This document shows, in pieces, positions 1-12,839 of a stretch of DNA of 64,000 bases. The notes beneath the pieces are model-generated. The model worked only from the letters and a program-made list of their open reading frames with translations. It searched no databases and had not been told where the DNA came from. The position numbers and the translations under genes were made by a program. The stretch is from NCBI GenBank assembly GCA_036365455.1, contig JAWQUS010000023.1, forward strand, positions 7,068,001-7,132,000. The letters run 5' to 3'. The DNA comes from Macrosoma leucophasiata. Lineage: Eukaryota > Arthropoda > Insecta > Lepidoptera > Hedylidae. Numbering within the stretch: the stretch's first letter is position 1; every line of letters begins with the position of its first letter.

Positions 1-173
1 AGACCAAGGTCAAAATGCAGATGCGTTACCACTCCTGAGGCCTAAGGTGTTACGCCTCTGTGCCGGAAATTACAGGGCCGTACATTACCACCTGACCGGA
101 ACACGATAGTGCTGAACACTACCATTTGTGCCTACGCCCGCGAGCTGCGTCACTGGAGCTCTACCACCATACT
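1..173 (-). mobile_element. A-tailed retroposon family, copy cut by window edge
   Basis: Matches the family consensus seen complete at 33371-33628 (sense ends in CATTACATAAAAAA). The tail side lies off the window, and a short internal stretch around 117-125 is missing. Confidence 0.8.
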
Positions 174-554
174 AAGGGTCATAGCTCACTACAGCCACCC
201 GGTACCCGACCAGCACCGCCTCGTTTTACGGCGTCCACACTTTGTCGACGGGTGGTCCACGGGTGAACAACGCGATGTTACTTGTGAACCACTCGCGGAC
301 AGCGCGCGGTCCACTTGGGAACAGCGCCCCGTTGGCAATGCAAAGTCAACGTTACTAACTTGTATAAATATTGTGAAGGTAAGTGCAACACGCTAGTTCT
401 CGTACGAGTACCTACATAATATATGTATCAGTTAAATTCAACCCTTTCTCTGCACAAGGTTACCAGTCGAAAACGATCAGGTAGGTTGTTTTTGATCAAT
501 GCCAGCTTTAAAATACCCTTATAAGTAAATAAGATTTTTTTTCTAGCATAAAGT

Positions 555-838
555 TCTTTATGTAATGAAAGCGGCAAACAAGCATGTAGTTCACATTGAT
601 GTTAAGTGATGACTGCGGCCTATAAACACCCACACAAAGACCAAGGTCAAAGTGCAGATACGTTACCACTCCTGAGGCCAAAGGTGTTATGCTTCTGTGC
701 CGGAAATGATAGGGCCTTGCATTACCACCTGACCGGAACACGATAGTGCTTAACACTACCATTTAGCAGCAAGTATATTAGGTAATGCGGTGGTGTCTAC
801 GTCCACGAGCTCCGTCACTGGAGCTCTACCACCAGTAA
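555..838 (-). mobile_element. A-tailed retroposon family, near-complete copy
   Basis: Runs from TTTATGTAATG (complement of the A-rich 3' end) to CTACCACCAGTAA (complement of the 5' end). About 285 bp, collinear with copies at 19581, 30246 and 33371. Confidence 0.85.
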
Positions 839-944
839 CTCGATGGTGCACCTAACAAATGTTTACCTACACACTTTTTTTTGAAGAACAAAAAGTTACA
901 CAAGTACTACTATTTAAAAAAATATTAATGTACGCATTTACTTT

Positions 945-2070
945 TAATTTTACGAAACTGTAATAAACAATAGTGTAGTAATGTGCAATCGTACTGTAAA
1001 TCCTTGCGTTCCTTCCAGCGCGTTTCTGACTTGCACATTGTCAGCCTTTTTAACAGGCTTTTACATAAGCTTGGGTTGTATGTACGTATGTATGTAACGG
1101 AATCTCTGAACGCAATCTTCACCAATTTCCAGAATACTGATTAATTTGAAACTTTGCATACGTTGATACGTACCGATGACAATACGATAATTTGATAACA
1201 GTTTTCCGTCATCCTTATTAGGACCGCTAGAATTAATAAATTATTAATTCTGAACAAGTAGATCCTCTGTAAAGGAGTAAGAAAGAAAGAGGTAGCGCAA
1301 GATCTGCGCTGGCTAGAATTGATGATTTGATACCTATATTTTTTTAGTATAGAGTATTTCTGTAACAGAAGAACCTATAAGTAAATAAATCTGTTCTAAA
1401 CATAGCGCTGCATATCCGTCTACAAAATATTATGTTAATAGACCAACCAACCTCGGCTAATATGAATGTCTACGTTGACGCGACTCATTACCACTTCTGC
1501 AGAGATTTGCCTCGTCATTCTGTGTTTTGTATAAAAATACGCTTGTATCTTAATAATACCATCAGACATGTTTATAAAAGCCGCAACTGTGATTGGCAAC
1601 GCTATTATATACAATTAAATTATGTGTTTAACACTATGTGTATTTTTCGGGATGAAAAGTCGATATAGACCTATTTAATTGAATTAAAAAAATCTGCACA
1701 AACAAAGTAGGTAAAACTGATATCTATCTAAAGGAGGCAGAGGATCTACTCGTTCAAAATTTATAATTATTAATTCTGGCGGTCTTTTAATTAATAAGGA
1801 TGACGGAAAACTGTTATCAAATTATTGCATCGTCATCGGTCCTTGATACGTATGCAAAGTTTCAAATGAATTAGACCTTTGGAAATTGGTCAAAATTACG
1901 ATCAGAGATTTCGTTATATACATACAACCCAAGCTTATGTAAAAGCCTGTTAAAAAAGCTCACAATGTGCAAGTCAGAGACGCGCTGGAAGGTTTCTATA
2001 CTATTGCCATAGCAACCTTAAATTACTGTACTATTGTACTGCATTGTACTACACTATTGTTTATTACAGT
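945..2070. mobile_element. Large fold-back (long inverted repeat) element
   Basis: The left arm (about 945-1275) is repeated in reverse complement at about 1735-2070, including GACGGAAAACTG, CATAAGCTTGGGTTG and AGGATCTACT. The arms are roughly 330 bp with small differences, and the spacer is about 460 bp. The spacer has no recognisable gene. Long arms with divergence suggest an old fold-back or long-TIR MITE. Confidence 0.8.
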
Positions 2071-2149
2071 TTAACACTAAAAGTAACAAAAACAACTAAA
2101 AGTAAATGCATATATATACAACGTGTAACAGGATAGCTAGTTTCGGGTT

Positions 2150-2385
2150 GTCAGAATCGATAACCGAATCGATTTCAGACATTTTTGATGTAGGTAATAT
2201 TTTGTCCCAAAATTAATTAAAATTAAGGAAATTATGGTCACCCATTTGGTGAACAGTCAATACAAACGAAAATGAGACTGACGTCTATCCAAAATAAATT
2301 GCTAGTCTCAACAAGTTTATTAGAACTCGTTGAGACGTGTTTTTTTATTATAAATAATAATTTAAAAAATAATATAGTGGAAAAT
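2150..2385 (+). repeat. Dispersed repeat, paired with 22370-22575
   Basis: Shares GAATCGATTTCAG, TTTGGTGAACAGTCAATAC, AAAATGAGACT and CGTCTATCCAAAATAAA in order with 22370-22575. No terminal inverted repeats or coding capacity seen. Confidence 0.7.
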
Positions 2386-3289
2386 AAAAATTAATCTTAT
2401 TACTAGCGAGTGTTAATTAAATAAGGGTACGCAAGTTACGCTACATCACTTTTTTCGGTTTGTGTTATAATGTGACCGTAGGTAAAGGTAGGGTAAGTAT
2501 GCATGGGGTGTGCATACTGTTCGTACAAATTGAGGACAACTTTTTTTCTTAAATAAAAAATATTAAATACATAAACATGTAATTTCAGTTCATGTAATAT
2601 GATTATAACTCGATTTTCTAATCGACGTGTTAGATAGTGTGCATTATTCCCGTTACATGTTGTATATATATATAAAAATCAATTGCTGTTCGTAGTCTCG
2701 CTAAAACTCGAGAATGGCTGGACCGAATTGGCTAATTTTGGTTTTGAATGATATTTGGAAGTCCAGGGAAGGTTTAAAAGGTGACAAAATAGGGATAAAT
2801 TATAAGGGAAATACTAAAAAAAAAACAATTTTATTTTCCCACTCTATTTTCTGTCGTACAGTCGTTATCAAAGGAAGTTTTTACGAAGATAAAGCTGTTT
2901 TAAAGTAGATAATAATAGATTAATAGATAGATGGTCGGTAGATTAATTGTCGGCTCCATGTTCAATTTGGCAAAATAGCCATAGTCTAGCTATCACCGCA
3001 GGCCGTGAATTGGATGTTTTCTTGGCCGAAAGCCGTAGGACACGATAATTGCCGTAGCATTACCAATCTCCACAATTTCAGTACCCTATTCACTGTCTTG
3101 CCTTACAGTCCTGCAACGAAGTGAAGTATTAGTTTAATTGCTTTATTGTTGCAGAACTGCAGGCACAGAATAGTGATGGTTAACAAACGTTACAAATGAG
3201 CACACAGATAAGAGTAAGAGTAAGTCAAGGAACACTTTCAATTAAAGGTACCTACCTATTTATTTTACATAGTAACTTGTGTACCTTGT
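2386..3289. other. AT-rich stretch, nothing recognised
   Basis: Short open frames only, without splice context or family resemblance. Confidence 0.5.
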
Positions 3290-4150
3290 CCAGTTTTGTA
3301 TATACTGTAGAGCACAGGGGGCGATGCCTGTGTCTGTAGATACGTTTTTTTATAATAATAATAATAATAAGAGGGGGCAGAGCAGCTTGTGGCGAGCTGT
3401 TGGTGAGTAGCGACACCACCCCCTACCATCATCTCGAGTTCCTCCGAGAGAACTGGGCTCCGCCTCGTCCGCCACACAGAGGTACGGCCGGACAGAGCAT
3501 CAGGTCTCTCACCTCTGGCTTGCCTTCATTGGCCGGTCAGAGTGGGGCGCTAGAGGTATGGCATTTGCAGAAATTTATATAATAGGCTGTTGTCTAAATT
3601 TCTGCAAGAGTTATACATACACTCGGGGGTGGAAGTGTCTAAAGGCATAATAGCGGGGAAGCCCGCTCCGAGCTCGAGATTACTCGCTCGTGATGGTGAA
3701 ACCGGGGCCACACCTCTCGACACCCCCAGCCTCTCTCAACAGTGTTGCCCCCCGTCGACTATCGGGGGCCCACCAAGGAGATGCGAGTCACCACCTGCCT
3801 AAAGTAGGATTCGATAATGTGAGATGTTGAATATAGGCAGGTGCCGGATCTCACTCCATCGGCCCAGCCAGCTAGTCCCCCCAGTTCACCCACATAGCCC
3901 AAAGTTTGGCGAATCACTTATCATTACAATAGTCCCATATATTCTGCGGGGTATGTCTGTGTCTGTATTAACTATTTATGCAGTCAGAGAGAGGTAACGC
4001 CGAATATAACCCATTACAAAGTAGATCAAAATTTTCGAAAGGGACTTTACGTGTTGGACCCCCCATGTCCCCCGCGCAAGCTTGACAAAGGTCCGGGGTT
4101 CAAATTGGACCCCGTGCTGACGAGAGACATAATAATAATAATCATTTTTT
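3290..4150. other. GC-richer block ending in ATA repeats, probable retroelement remnant
   Basis: Two GC-rich segments are bounded by (ATA)n tracts at 3353-3370 and 4128-4143. Open frames at 3400-3582 and 3590-3802 have no recognisable domain. Simple-repeat tails at segment ends suggest 3' ends of LINE-like elements, but no reverse transcriptase motif is present. Confidence 0.35.
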
Positions 4151-5979
4151 CAAGTGACCAGGGGGTTTACATATATTATTGAAACAGAATAAGTAAGCGT
4201 GATTTCTCATTGACAAGATATTCAAATTAATACGTTTTGATTCCACATACGTGTATAATAAATTATTGTATAAAATGTTGGCTTTACGTATAAAATATAC
4301 AAATTAATTCAACGCTTTTTTCGTTAATTTACCAATGTCGTTAACTATTACGAATACACTTTACTAAGAATACGGACTCGCCATTCGGATTGTAGGTAAT
4401 CATGCGGGTACCGTATCCATTATCCATATAATTATACGGATAACAATGGAGGTGACGACCCTAGTTCATGTAAGTATAAATAAATAAATATGCCTGAATA
4501 AGAATGAATACGCACTGAATAATATTTGTGTAGGTATATTTAACTTTCTAGACGTTATACTTCATTATTTTGTATATTATCTTCATAAAATCCTCATTTT
4601 CTAATGTAAGTTATGTAAAAAAGTCATTTTCTAATTGTATCTACCTATATAAAGATGTTCCAGAAATGTGTGGAGCCCGGAGCGCTGTGTACAGTATGTA
4701 TAATAAAGAAACTTAAAATTATTCTAAACAGTATTCAGCTATCAACTTTACTTGTTTCTTTTTTATCTTATACAAAATTCTTTTTTAAAAAGCCGCATGT
4801 ATTTAATGAAGTTATGTCACCCCATTTGTAGCCTCAAATCTTTTGCCCTTCTGCCTAGTATTAGTAACCTTACCACGACATGGTAGCCAGGAGCGTATTT
4901 GAAGAATGGGCCTGGAGCCTGTAAACTTTGCCGATCTATGTTAATGGGAAAAAGTAAAAAAAAAACTTTATGAAAGCGAGGTAGCCAATGTGAATCTTGA
5001 GCCGCCCTTCACAGAATGCCGCTGTGGGTCGTGGCCTTCTTAGCCCTAGGGTAAATACGCTCCTGAGGGAAGCACTGAACACTACCACCGCTAAATTAGG
5101 TAAGACCGTAGTGTCTGCGCCGTTGAGCTTCATCATTGGAGCTGTATCAGGATATAACTAATGAATGTTTATAAGAACAAGTATATTAAAATGACGCAAC
5201 AATGTTAAAATAGGAATTGTAGTTGATAATTTATGTTATTGTAATATTGCGATGCGGTGATAAGAAGCGCGCAATGACCCGGATTTATTTGTGTAATTAG
5301 CGAGAATTTCACTTCATTAATTAATCAAGTGAATGTTAAGATAAACATAGGTAACAGTAGCTTTCTAATCTATCTCTCTCTCTCTCTCACTCTCTCTCTC
5401 TAAATTATCTTAATGTTACTTAGTGTTAACCTTGATAACACTTGGGTCTAGCCCACCCCCAATTATTAACAGTTCTGAGTCATGTACCTCTTCCCTTAAA
5501 ACAATGATTCTGGATCCACAACTGGATATAGATAGAAGTACTGGTGTTAGAGTTCCAAGTGTAGGAGTTCGACCGCATTGAACGGTCCTCAGCCGCCCTC
5601 ATCCAGCAATTGCCCGCAACCTTCGCCGGGTCGTCGGTCTAGGTCTAGGGTCACGGTAAGGTAATCTTTGGGGGACGCTTTAAATAGTATGACAAAGAAG
5701 CTGACAAGTTTGCTTAGATTATACGTTAATGTCTGTAACTATGAATACAAAATACATAATTTCATGCTTTTTTATGTCCGACGACTAAAGCTCAGAGCTA
5801 TTGCTTTCGTAGGGTCATATATCTACTATATGAAATTAGAAAAATAAATCACAAACTTAGACATCAATTAGTTACATTACAGTAAATATTGATACACTAA
5901 GATGGAACACACAATAAGTAGTATGGATATTGTATAATGTTACTTATTATTATGCCTATACTGTGCCTCGAATTGGCAT

Positions 5980-6220
5980 ATTGTGGCCCCACCGCGGACA
6001 CGCCGCCAAAATTCCATACAAACGCTTAATTGGTCTCTATTACACAGACATCAATCAGTGACGTATATTTACACGTGCACCTGTGTGCGTAACACGTACA
6101 TCATACCAACCGTCATCCATAAGAGGGGAGGAGGTTGGGTGAGGCGGGGAAATCGGGCGGGACGTCGATGTGTCCATTCTATACGTATTATTACATATTC
6201 TCTGCTGTGGCACTGCTAAA
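5980..6220 (+). repeat. 250-bp dispersed repeat (also 9666-9906 and 27020-27260)
   Basis: Shares CGCCAAAATTCCATACAAACG, TTGGTCTCTATTAC and ACGTATATTTACACGTGCA with an inverted copy in tsg intron 4. GC-rich compared with flanks. Class unknown. Confidence 0.7.
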
Positions 6221-7215
6221 CTTAAAAAAAAACCCATGATTTTTTTAGTTGTTGAAGAATTTGAAGATTGTTAAATATTAATAGTTACTAATTCTTAATG
6301 TAGGTTCAGGTTTAAAGACATTTATTCTCATAAAAGACAAAGTCACTTACATGAGAACATAATTTATGATATATATATATATATAACATATTATACATAT
6401 TTCGTCTTCGCACTGGTTGTACTGTTGTTATAATAACGTGTTTTCTATTAAAAAAAGTAAAAAAAATAGTAAACCTATAAAGTACATTGTATAATACGTA
6501 GAGATGAACAGAACAGAGAATTAAGCTGCCTACCTCCAACACATTTTTAAATGAAAAACTGTACTTTTTACAATTAATTCACGAATTCATAATTATAATG
6601 AGAATATATTTTTCAATTACGACAGAGACGAAAAAACAAAACAAAAAAATATCCATCCACCCCTCTACCCTTCTCCCTAGAAGTGAGGAGGTATGCTTAA
6701 GGCCCCAGGATTCAAATAAAATGTGCAAATTATCTACTGTCGTGTGTATAACCAAATGTTTTGTTTTAAACCATTTTACATCAAATTCCAATACACGTAT
6801 TACCTTTTTTTTTCTTAACATAAATAAAATTGTAAGTATTCATTTCCCGTATAACGTTTTACCTGTTAACATTCAACGTAAAAGTATTAGTGTGTTATCT
6901 TTATTTTCAAGATAAATAAAGGTACGGTTGTAACTTGTAACATGGTTCATATAAGTTTAATTCTTGATATCAAATGTTGAGGTACAGTATTATCGAGGAT
7001 ATAAAAAATTTAGATAATTTTTATAAGGCTGATAAAAAGACATCGGTTGATAATATAATGTTAACCAAGTTGAGCCTATTTCAAATTTTAGTAAAACTAC
7101 AGGTCTAGACAGAGGCTTTTAAAGGTTTGGTGCTTCTGGAAAGGCAACGGATGTGTTAAGTTACAGAAGAAAAAAGTGAGTAACAATAAATATGCAGTTT
7201 GTCAATTTAGGTAAA

Positions 7216-7325
7216 TGTAATAAAAAATCCCTCCTCCAAAAAGGTCTCCCCCAAAAAGGGGAGAGACTCGTGCCCAGCTGTGGGACGTATAATGGGTTGC
7301 CATTATTATATTATTATTATTATAA
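7216..7325 (+). mobile_element. LINE/SINE 3' tail with (ATT)n end
   Basis: Contains AAAAGGGGAGAGACTCGTGC and TATAATGGGTTGCC followed by ATT repeats, as at 54190-54262 and 58075-58160. Duplicated at 10902-11011. Confidence 0.7.
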
Positions 7326-7462
7326 AAAATATTATTAATCAACAACATCCACAACTGCCAATGAAACTATATTAAAGAATATAGTTAAGTTTATCTATAT
7401 GTATAGTATATTTGGTATATTAATTATATATAGTATAGGTAGGTTAGTACCTATGCTAATGG

Positions 7463-7637
7463 AACACGGCCCTGTAATTTCCGGCACAGAGGCATAACAC
7501 CTTAGGCCTCAAGAGTGGTAACGCATCTGCATTTTGACTTTGGTCTTCGTGTGGGTGTCTATAGGCTGCAGTCATCAATTAACATCAATGTGAACTGCAT
7601 GCTTGTTTGCCACTTCCATTACATGAAAAAAAAAACA
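7463..7637 (+). mobile_element. A-tailed retroposon family, 5'-truncated copy
   Basis: Starts inside the element at GGCCCTGTAATTTCC and ends in ATTACATG plus ten A. Duplicated at 11149-11323. Confidence 0.85.
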
Positions 7638-8074
7638 TATCAGTAGCCATTCCAGCCACCCTCTGGCGACGCCCATGACACTGTCTAGATAGGAAAGAAA
7701 AGGAGATGAGACATTATTTATCATTTACATTTCATTGCAATTGAAATATTATGTGTCTAAAGCCGACGCGTGCTTTAATGTAAGATAATAGATTTTCGTC
7801 TTTTAGATAACAATTAAATTGCGTAGTAAGTAGAATTTAAGCAAATTAGCCCATTGTTATGTTAATTTTTTAATTATTTGAAAACGCCAACGCGTGGCCG
7901 TAAAAATATTCTGTCACAATTTTTCTTTGAAAAATATTAATTTTCAGTCATTAAATATATTCGCTAAGTAAAATATACAAACAATAGCGTTGTGAAAACT
8001 AAATAGGTATTACTACATGCAGTATAATTAATGAATATGCCTACATAAGTACCTACATTGAATAACGAAAATAT

Positions 8075-8150
8075 GTCTATAGGCTGCAGTCATCACTTAA
8101 CATCAATGTGAACTGCATGCTTGTTTGCCACTTCCATTACATAAAAAAAT
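8075..8150 (+). mobile_element. A-tailed retroposon family, short 5'-truncated copy
   Basis: Only the last 75 bp (TCTATAGGCTGCAGTC to ATTACATAAAAAA) remain. Same 3' end as longer copies. Duplicated at 11761-11834. Confidence 0.8.
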
Positions 8151-9665
8151 GGTATATTAATACGTCCTTGTGATAGCCATGTAACAACTTAAGTACCTAC
8201 ATAGACAGTAAGTTTTAAAACCTATAAGTCTCATTATTTGCTCCTCGTGAAGTCTAACGGCTCGTGAACGCGTGATATGAAGACGGTGGTACTTAATTGG
8301 CGAGGTGATACGGAAAAAAAAACAATTTTCTTCAGAAACTGAATTACAGTATGGAAAACTGGTTAAGTGCGTGTCGGGCCACGCGCAGTGTAGGGTTCCG
8401 TAGTTATTATGTTTGAATAATGTAATGAAATAAATAAATAAATATTTTCTATGGAGTTCTTCAAAATTTTCGAGTGAAATACATGTATTTAATGAAGTTA
8501 TGTCACCCCATTTGTAGCCTCAAATCTTTTGCCCTTCTGCCTAGTATTAGTAACCTTACCACGACATGGTAGCCAGGAGCGTATTTGAAGAATGGGCCTG
8601 GAGCCTGTAAACTTTGCCGATCTATGTTAATGGGAAAAAGTAAAAAAAAAACTTTATGAAAGCGAGGTAGCCAATGTGAATCTTGAGCCGCCCTTCACAG
8701 AATGCCGCTGTGGGTCGTGGCCTTCTTAGCCCTAGGGTAAATACGCTCCTGAGGGAAGCACTGAACACTACCACCGCTAAATTAGGTAAGACCGTAGTGT
8801 CTGCGCCGTTGAGCTTCATCATTGGAGCTGTATCAGGATATAACTAATGAATGTTTATAAGAACAAGTATATTAAAATGACGCAACAATGTTAAAATAGG
8901 AATTGTAGTTGATAATTTATGTTATTGTAATATTGCGATGCGGTGATAAGAAGCGCGCAATGACCCGGATTTATTTGTGTAATTAGCGAGAATTTCACTT
9001 CATTAATTAATCAAGTGAATGTTAAGATAAACATAGGTAACAGTAGCTTTCTAATCTATCTCTCTCTCTCTCTCACTCTCTCTCTCTAAATTATCTTAAT
9101 GTTACTTAGTGTTAACCTTGATAACACTTGGGTCTAGCCCACCCCCAATTATTAACAGTTCTGAGTCATGTACCTCTTCCCTTAAAACAATGATTCTGGA
9201 TCCACAACTGGATATAGATAGAAGTACTGGTGTTAGAGTTCCAAGTGTAGGAGTTCGACCGCATTGAACGGTCCTCAGCCGCCCTCATCCAGCAATTGCC
9301 CGCAACCTTCGCCGGGTCGTCGGTCTAGGTCTAGGGTCACGGTAAGGTAATCTTTGGGGGACGCTTTAAATAGTATGACAAAGAAGCTGACAAGTTTGCT
9401 TAGATTATACGTTAATGTCTGTAACTATGAATACAAAATACATAATTTCATGCTTTTTTATGTCCGACGACTAAAGCTCAGAGCTATTGCTTTCGTAGGG
9501 TCATATATCTACTATATGAAATTAGAAAAATAAATCACAAACTTAGACATCAATTAGTTACATTACAGTAAATATTGATACACTAAGATGGAACACACAA
9601 TAAGTAGTATGGATATTGTATAATGTTACTTATTATTATGCCTATACTGTGCCTCGAATTGGCAT

Positions 9666-9906
9666 ATTGTGGCCCCACCGCGGACACGCCGCCAAAATTC
9701 CATACAAACGCTTAATTGGTCTCTATTACACAGACATCAATCAGTGACGTATATTTACACGTGCACCTGTGTGCGTAACACGTACATCATACCAACCGTC
9801 ATCCATAAGAGGGGAGGAGGTTGGGTGAGGCGGGGAAATCGGGCGGGACGTCGATGTGTCCATTCTATACGTATTATTACATATTCTCTGCTGTGGCACT
9901 GCTAAA
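9666..9906 (+). repeat. 250-bp dispersed repeat within duplication copy 2
   Basis: Counterpart of 5980-6220 at offset 3,686. Confidence 0.7.
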
Positions 9907-10901
9907 CTTAAAAAAAAACCCATGATTTTTTTAGTTGTTGAAGAATTTGAAGATTGTTAAATATTAATAGTTACTAATTCTTAATGTAGGTTCAGGTTTA
10001 AAGACATTTATTCTCATAAAAGACAAAGTCACTTACATGAGAACATAATTTATGATATATATATATATATAACATATTATACATATTTCGTCTTCGCACT
10101 GGTTGTACTGTTGTTATAATAACGTGTTTTCTATTAAAAAAAGTAAAAAAAATAGTAAACCTATAAAGTACATTGTATAATACGTAGAGATGAACAGAAC
10201 AGAGAATTAAGCTGCCTACCTCCAACACATTTTTAAATGAAAAACTGTACTTTTTACAATTAATTCACGAATTCATAATTATAATGAGAATATATTTTTC
10301 AATTACGACAGAGACGAAAAAACAAAACAAAAAAATATCCATCCACCCCTCTACCCTTCTCCCTAGAAGTGAGGAGGTATGCTTAAGGCCCCAGGATTCA
10401 AATAAAATGTGCAAATTATCTACTGTCGTGTGTATAACCAAATGTTTTGTTTTAAACCATTTTACATCAAATTCCAATACACGTATTACCTTTTTTTTTC
10501 TTAACATAAATAAAATTGTAAGTATTCATTTCCCGTATAACGTTTTACCTGTTAACATTCAACGTAAAAGTATTAGTGTGTTATCTTTATTTTCAAGATA
10601 AATAAAGGTACGGTTGTAACTTGTAACATGGTTCATATAAGTTTAATTCTTGATATCAAATGTTGAGGTACAGTATTATCGAGGATATAAAAAATTTAGA
10701 TAATTTTTATAAGGCTGATAAAAAGACATCGGTTGATAATATAATGTTAACCAAGTTGAGCCTATTTCAAATTTTAGTAAAACTACAGGTCTAGACAGAG
10801 GCTTTTAAAGGTTTGGTGCTTCTGGAAAGGCAACGGATGTGTTAAGTTACAGAAGAAAAAAGTGAGTAACAATAAATATGCAGTTTGTCAATTTAGGTAA
10901 A

Positions 10902-11011
10902 TGTAATAAAAAATCCCTCCTCCAAAAAGGTCTCCCCCAAAAAGGGGAGAGACTCGTGCCCAGCTGTGGGACGTATAATGGGTTGCCATTATTATATTAT
11001 TATTATTATAA
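10902..11011 (+). mobile_element. LINE/SINE 3' tail within duplication copy 2
   Basis: Counterpart of 7216-7325 at offset 3,686. Confidence 0.7.
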
Positions 11012-11148
11012 AAAATATTATTAATCAACAACATCCACAACTGCCAATGAAACTATATTAAAGAATATAGTTAAGTTTATCTATATGTATAGTATATTTG
11101 GTATATTAATTATATATAGTATAGGTAGGTTAGTACCTATGCTAATGG

Positions 11149-11323
11149 AACACGGCCCTGTAATTTCCGGCACAGAGGCATAACACCTTAGGCCTCAAGA
11201 GTGGTAACGCATCTGCATTTTGACTTTGGTCTTCGTGTGGGTGTCTATAGGCTGCAGTCATCAATTAACATCAATGTGAACTGCATGCTTGTTTGCCACT
11301 TCCATTACATGAAAAAAAAAACA
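11149..11323 (+). mobile_element. A-tailed retroposon within duplication copy 2
   Basis: Counterpart of 7463-7637. Confidence 0.85.
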
Positions 11324-11760
11324 TATCAGTAGCCATTCCAGCCACCCTCTGGCGACGCCCATGACACTGTCTAGATAGGAAAGAAAAGGAGATGAGACAT
11401 TATTTATCATTTACATTTCATTGCAATTGAAATATTATGTGTCTAAAGCCGACGCGTGCTTTAATGTAAGATAATAGATTTTCGTCTTTTAGATAACAAT
11501 TAAATTGCGTAGTAAGTAGAATTTAAGCAAATTAGCCCATTGTTATGTTAATTTTTTAATTATTTGAAAACGCCAACGCGTGGCCGTAAAAATATTCTGT
11601 CACAATTTTTCTTTGAAAAATATTAATTTTCAGTCATTAAATATATTCGCTAAGTAAAATATACAAACAATAGCGTTGTGAAAACTAAATAGGTATTACT
11701 ACATGCAGTATAATTAATGAATATGCCTACATAAGTACCTACATTGAATAACGAAAATAT

Positions 11761-11834
11761 GTCTATAGGCTGCAGTCATCACTTAACATCAATGTGAACT
11801 GCATGCTTGTTTGCCACTTCCATTACATAAAAAA
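11761..11834 (+). mobile_element. A-tailed retroposon fragment within duplication copy 2
   Basis: Counterpart of 8075-8150. Confidence 0.8.
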
Positions 11835-12357
11835 ATGGTATATTAATACGTCCTTGTGATAGCCATGTAACAACTTAAGTACCTACATAGACAGTAAGTT
11901 TTAAAACCTATAAGTCTCATTATTTGCTCCTCGTGAAGTCTAACGGCTCGTGAACGCGTGATATGAAGACGGTGGTACTTAATTGGCGAGGTGATACGGA
12001 AAAAAAAACAATTTTCTTCAGAAACTGAATTACAGTATGGAAAACTGGTTAAGTGCGTGTCGGGCCACGCGCAGTGTAGGGTTCCGTAGTTATTATGTTT
12101 GAATAATGTAATGAAATAAATAAATAAATATTTTCTATGGAGTTCTTCAAAATTTTCGAGTGAAATACATTTGATCGACTATTACTCGTAATCTTGTAAA
12201 GCCATCTTAAGTGTGATAGTTTTCTTTTTAATTTCGTTATACGGGGCTACTATTGCCGTAACGTTTGAATTTCTAAAAACAACAGTTTAGTTGGTGGAGG
12301 GGGGACACTTGACTAACGAAAATTGACACTTTAAAGCTTAATAAGTCACGATCAGAC

Positions 12358-12545
12358 TGCCTAGTGCGAGATTTTATTTACTCTTACGCGAATTCGATCG
12401 CGTAAGAGAAAACGCAGATTTGTATGGAATTGAAGGAGCGTCATCGATTCACCGCTAGATAACGCTCCTTCAATTCCATACAAATCTGCATTTACTCTTA
12501 CGCGATCGCGATCGAAAATCGCGATCGGAAATCTCGCACTAGGCA
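12358..12545. mobile_element. Palindromic MITE, 188 bp, 17-bp perfect TIRs
   Basis: TGCCTAGTGCGAGATTT (12358-12374) is exactly mirrored at 12529-12545. Inside is a second inverted pair: GCAGATTTGTATGGAATTG followed by AAGGAGCG, near 12414-12440, mirrored near 12459-12489. CTCTTACGCG motifs occur on both sides. Almost the whole element can fold into one hairpin. No clear target-site duplication was found, so the superfamily is undecided. Confidence 0.85.
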
Positions 12546-12559
12546 CTCTGTTAACTAAT

Positions 12560-12811
12560 GTGAAGAATCCTCGAATTCTTTGGACACATTGCTCGAAAAG
12601 ATGGACATAACCTTGAGCAGCTAATGGTTACTGGTAAGGTCGATGGCAGAAGGCCTAGAGGTCGTAGCCCAGTTAGATGGTGTGACCAGATTCGCTGTAC
12701 TCTGGACAAAGCTTCACGACGCACTCCATGACGCCAAGGACAGACACCAATGGAAGAATATCATCCATCGGAAATTAATCTCCCATCGGGGGAATCACGA
12801 CCCTCAGTAAT
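12560..12811 (+). pseudogene. LINE ORF2 C-terminal remnant
   Basis: Reads FFGHIARKDGHNLEQLM and GRRPRGRSPVRWCDQI, the typical C-terminal block after the reverse transcriptase of lepidopteran LINEs. One frameshift near 12715 moves the frame to ALHDAKDRHQWKNII and ends HDPQ-stop at 12811. 5' truncated, not functional. Confidence 0.8.
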
Positions 12812-12839
12812 GAGGAGTACGACGCGAGGAGAAGGATCG

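Larger units (their letters stand above)
4796..8481. repeat. Tandem duplication, copy 1 (3,686 bp)
   Basis: The unit starts at CAT (4796) and repeats at offset 3,686. All sampled positions match copy 2, including the CT and AT microsatellites and poly-A runs. The CAT triplet occurs at the left edge, the junction (8482) and the right edge (12168), which is 3-bp microhomology. The unit holds no credible gene. It carries a copy of a 250-bp repeat (5980-6220), a LINE tail (7216-7325), two A-tailed retroposon fragments and a degenerate retroposon head (5065-5150). Confidence 0.97.
8482..12167. repeat. Tandem duplication, copy 2 (3,686 bp)
   Basis: Direct repeat of 4796-8481 with constant offset 3,686 and no indel, followed immediately by CATTTGATCG where the flanks diverge. 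Contents correspond one to one with copy 1: 250-bp repeat at 9666-9906, LINE tail at 10902-11011, retroposon fragments at 11149-11323 and 11761-11834. Confidence 0.97.

Noticed and set aside
6312..6915. Open frames of 76-105 codons in the duplicated segment
   Set aside because: AT-rich low-complexity translations on both strands with no family resemblance; present in both copies only because the DNA is duplicated.
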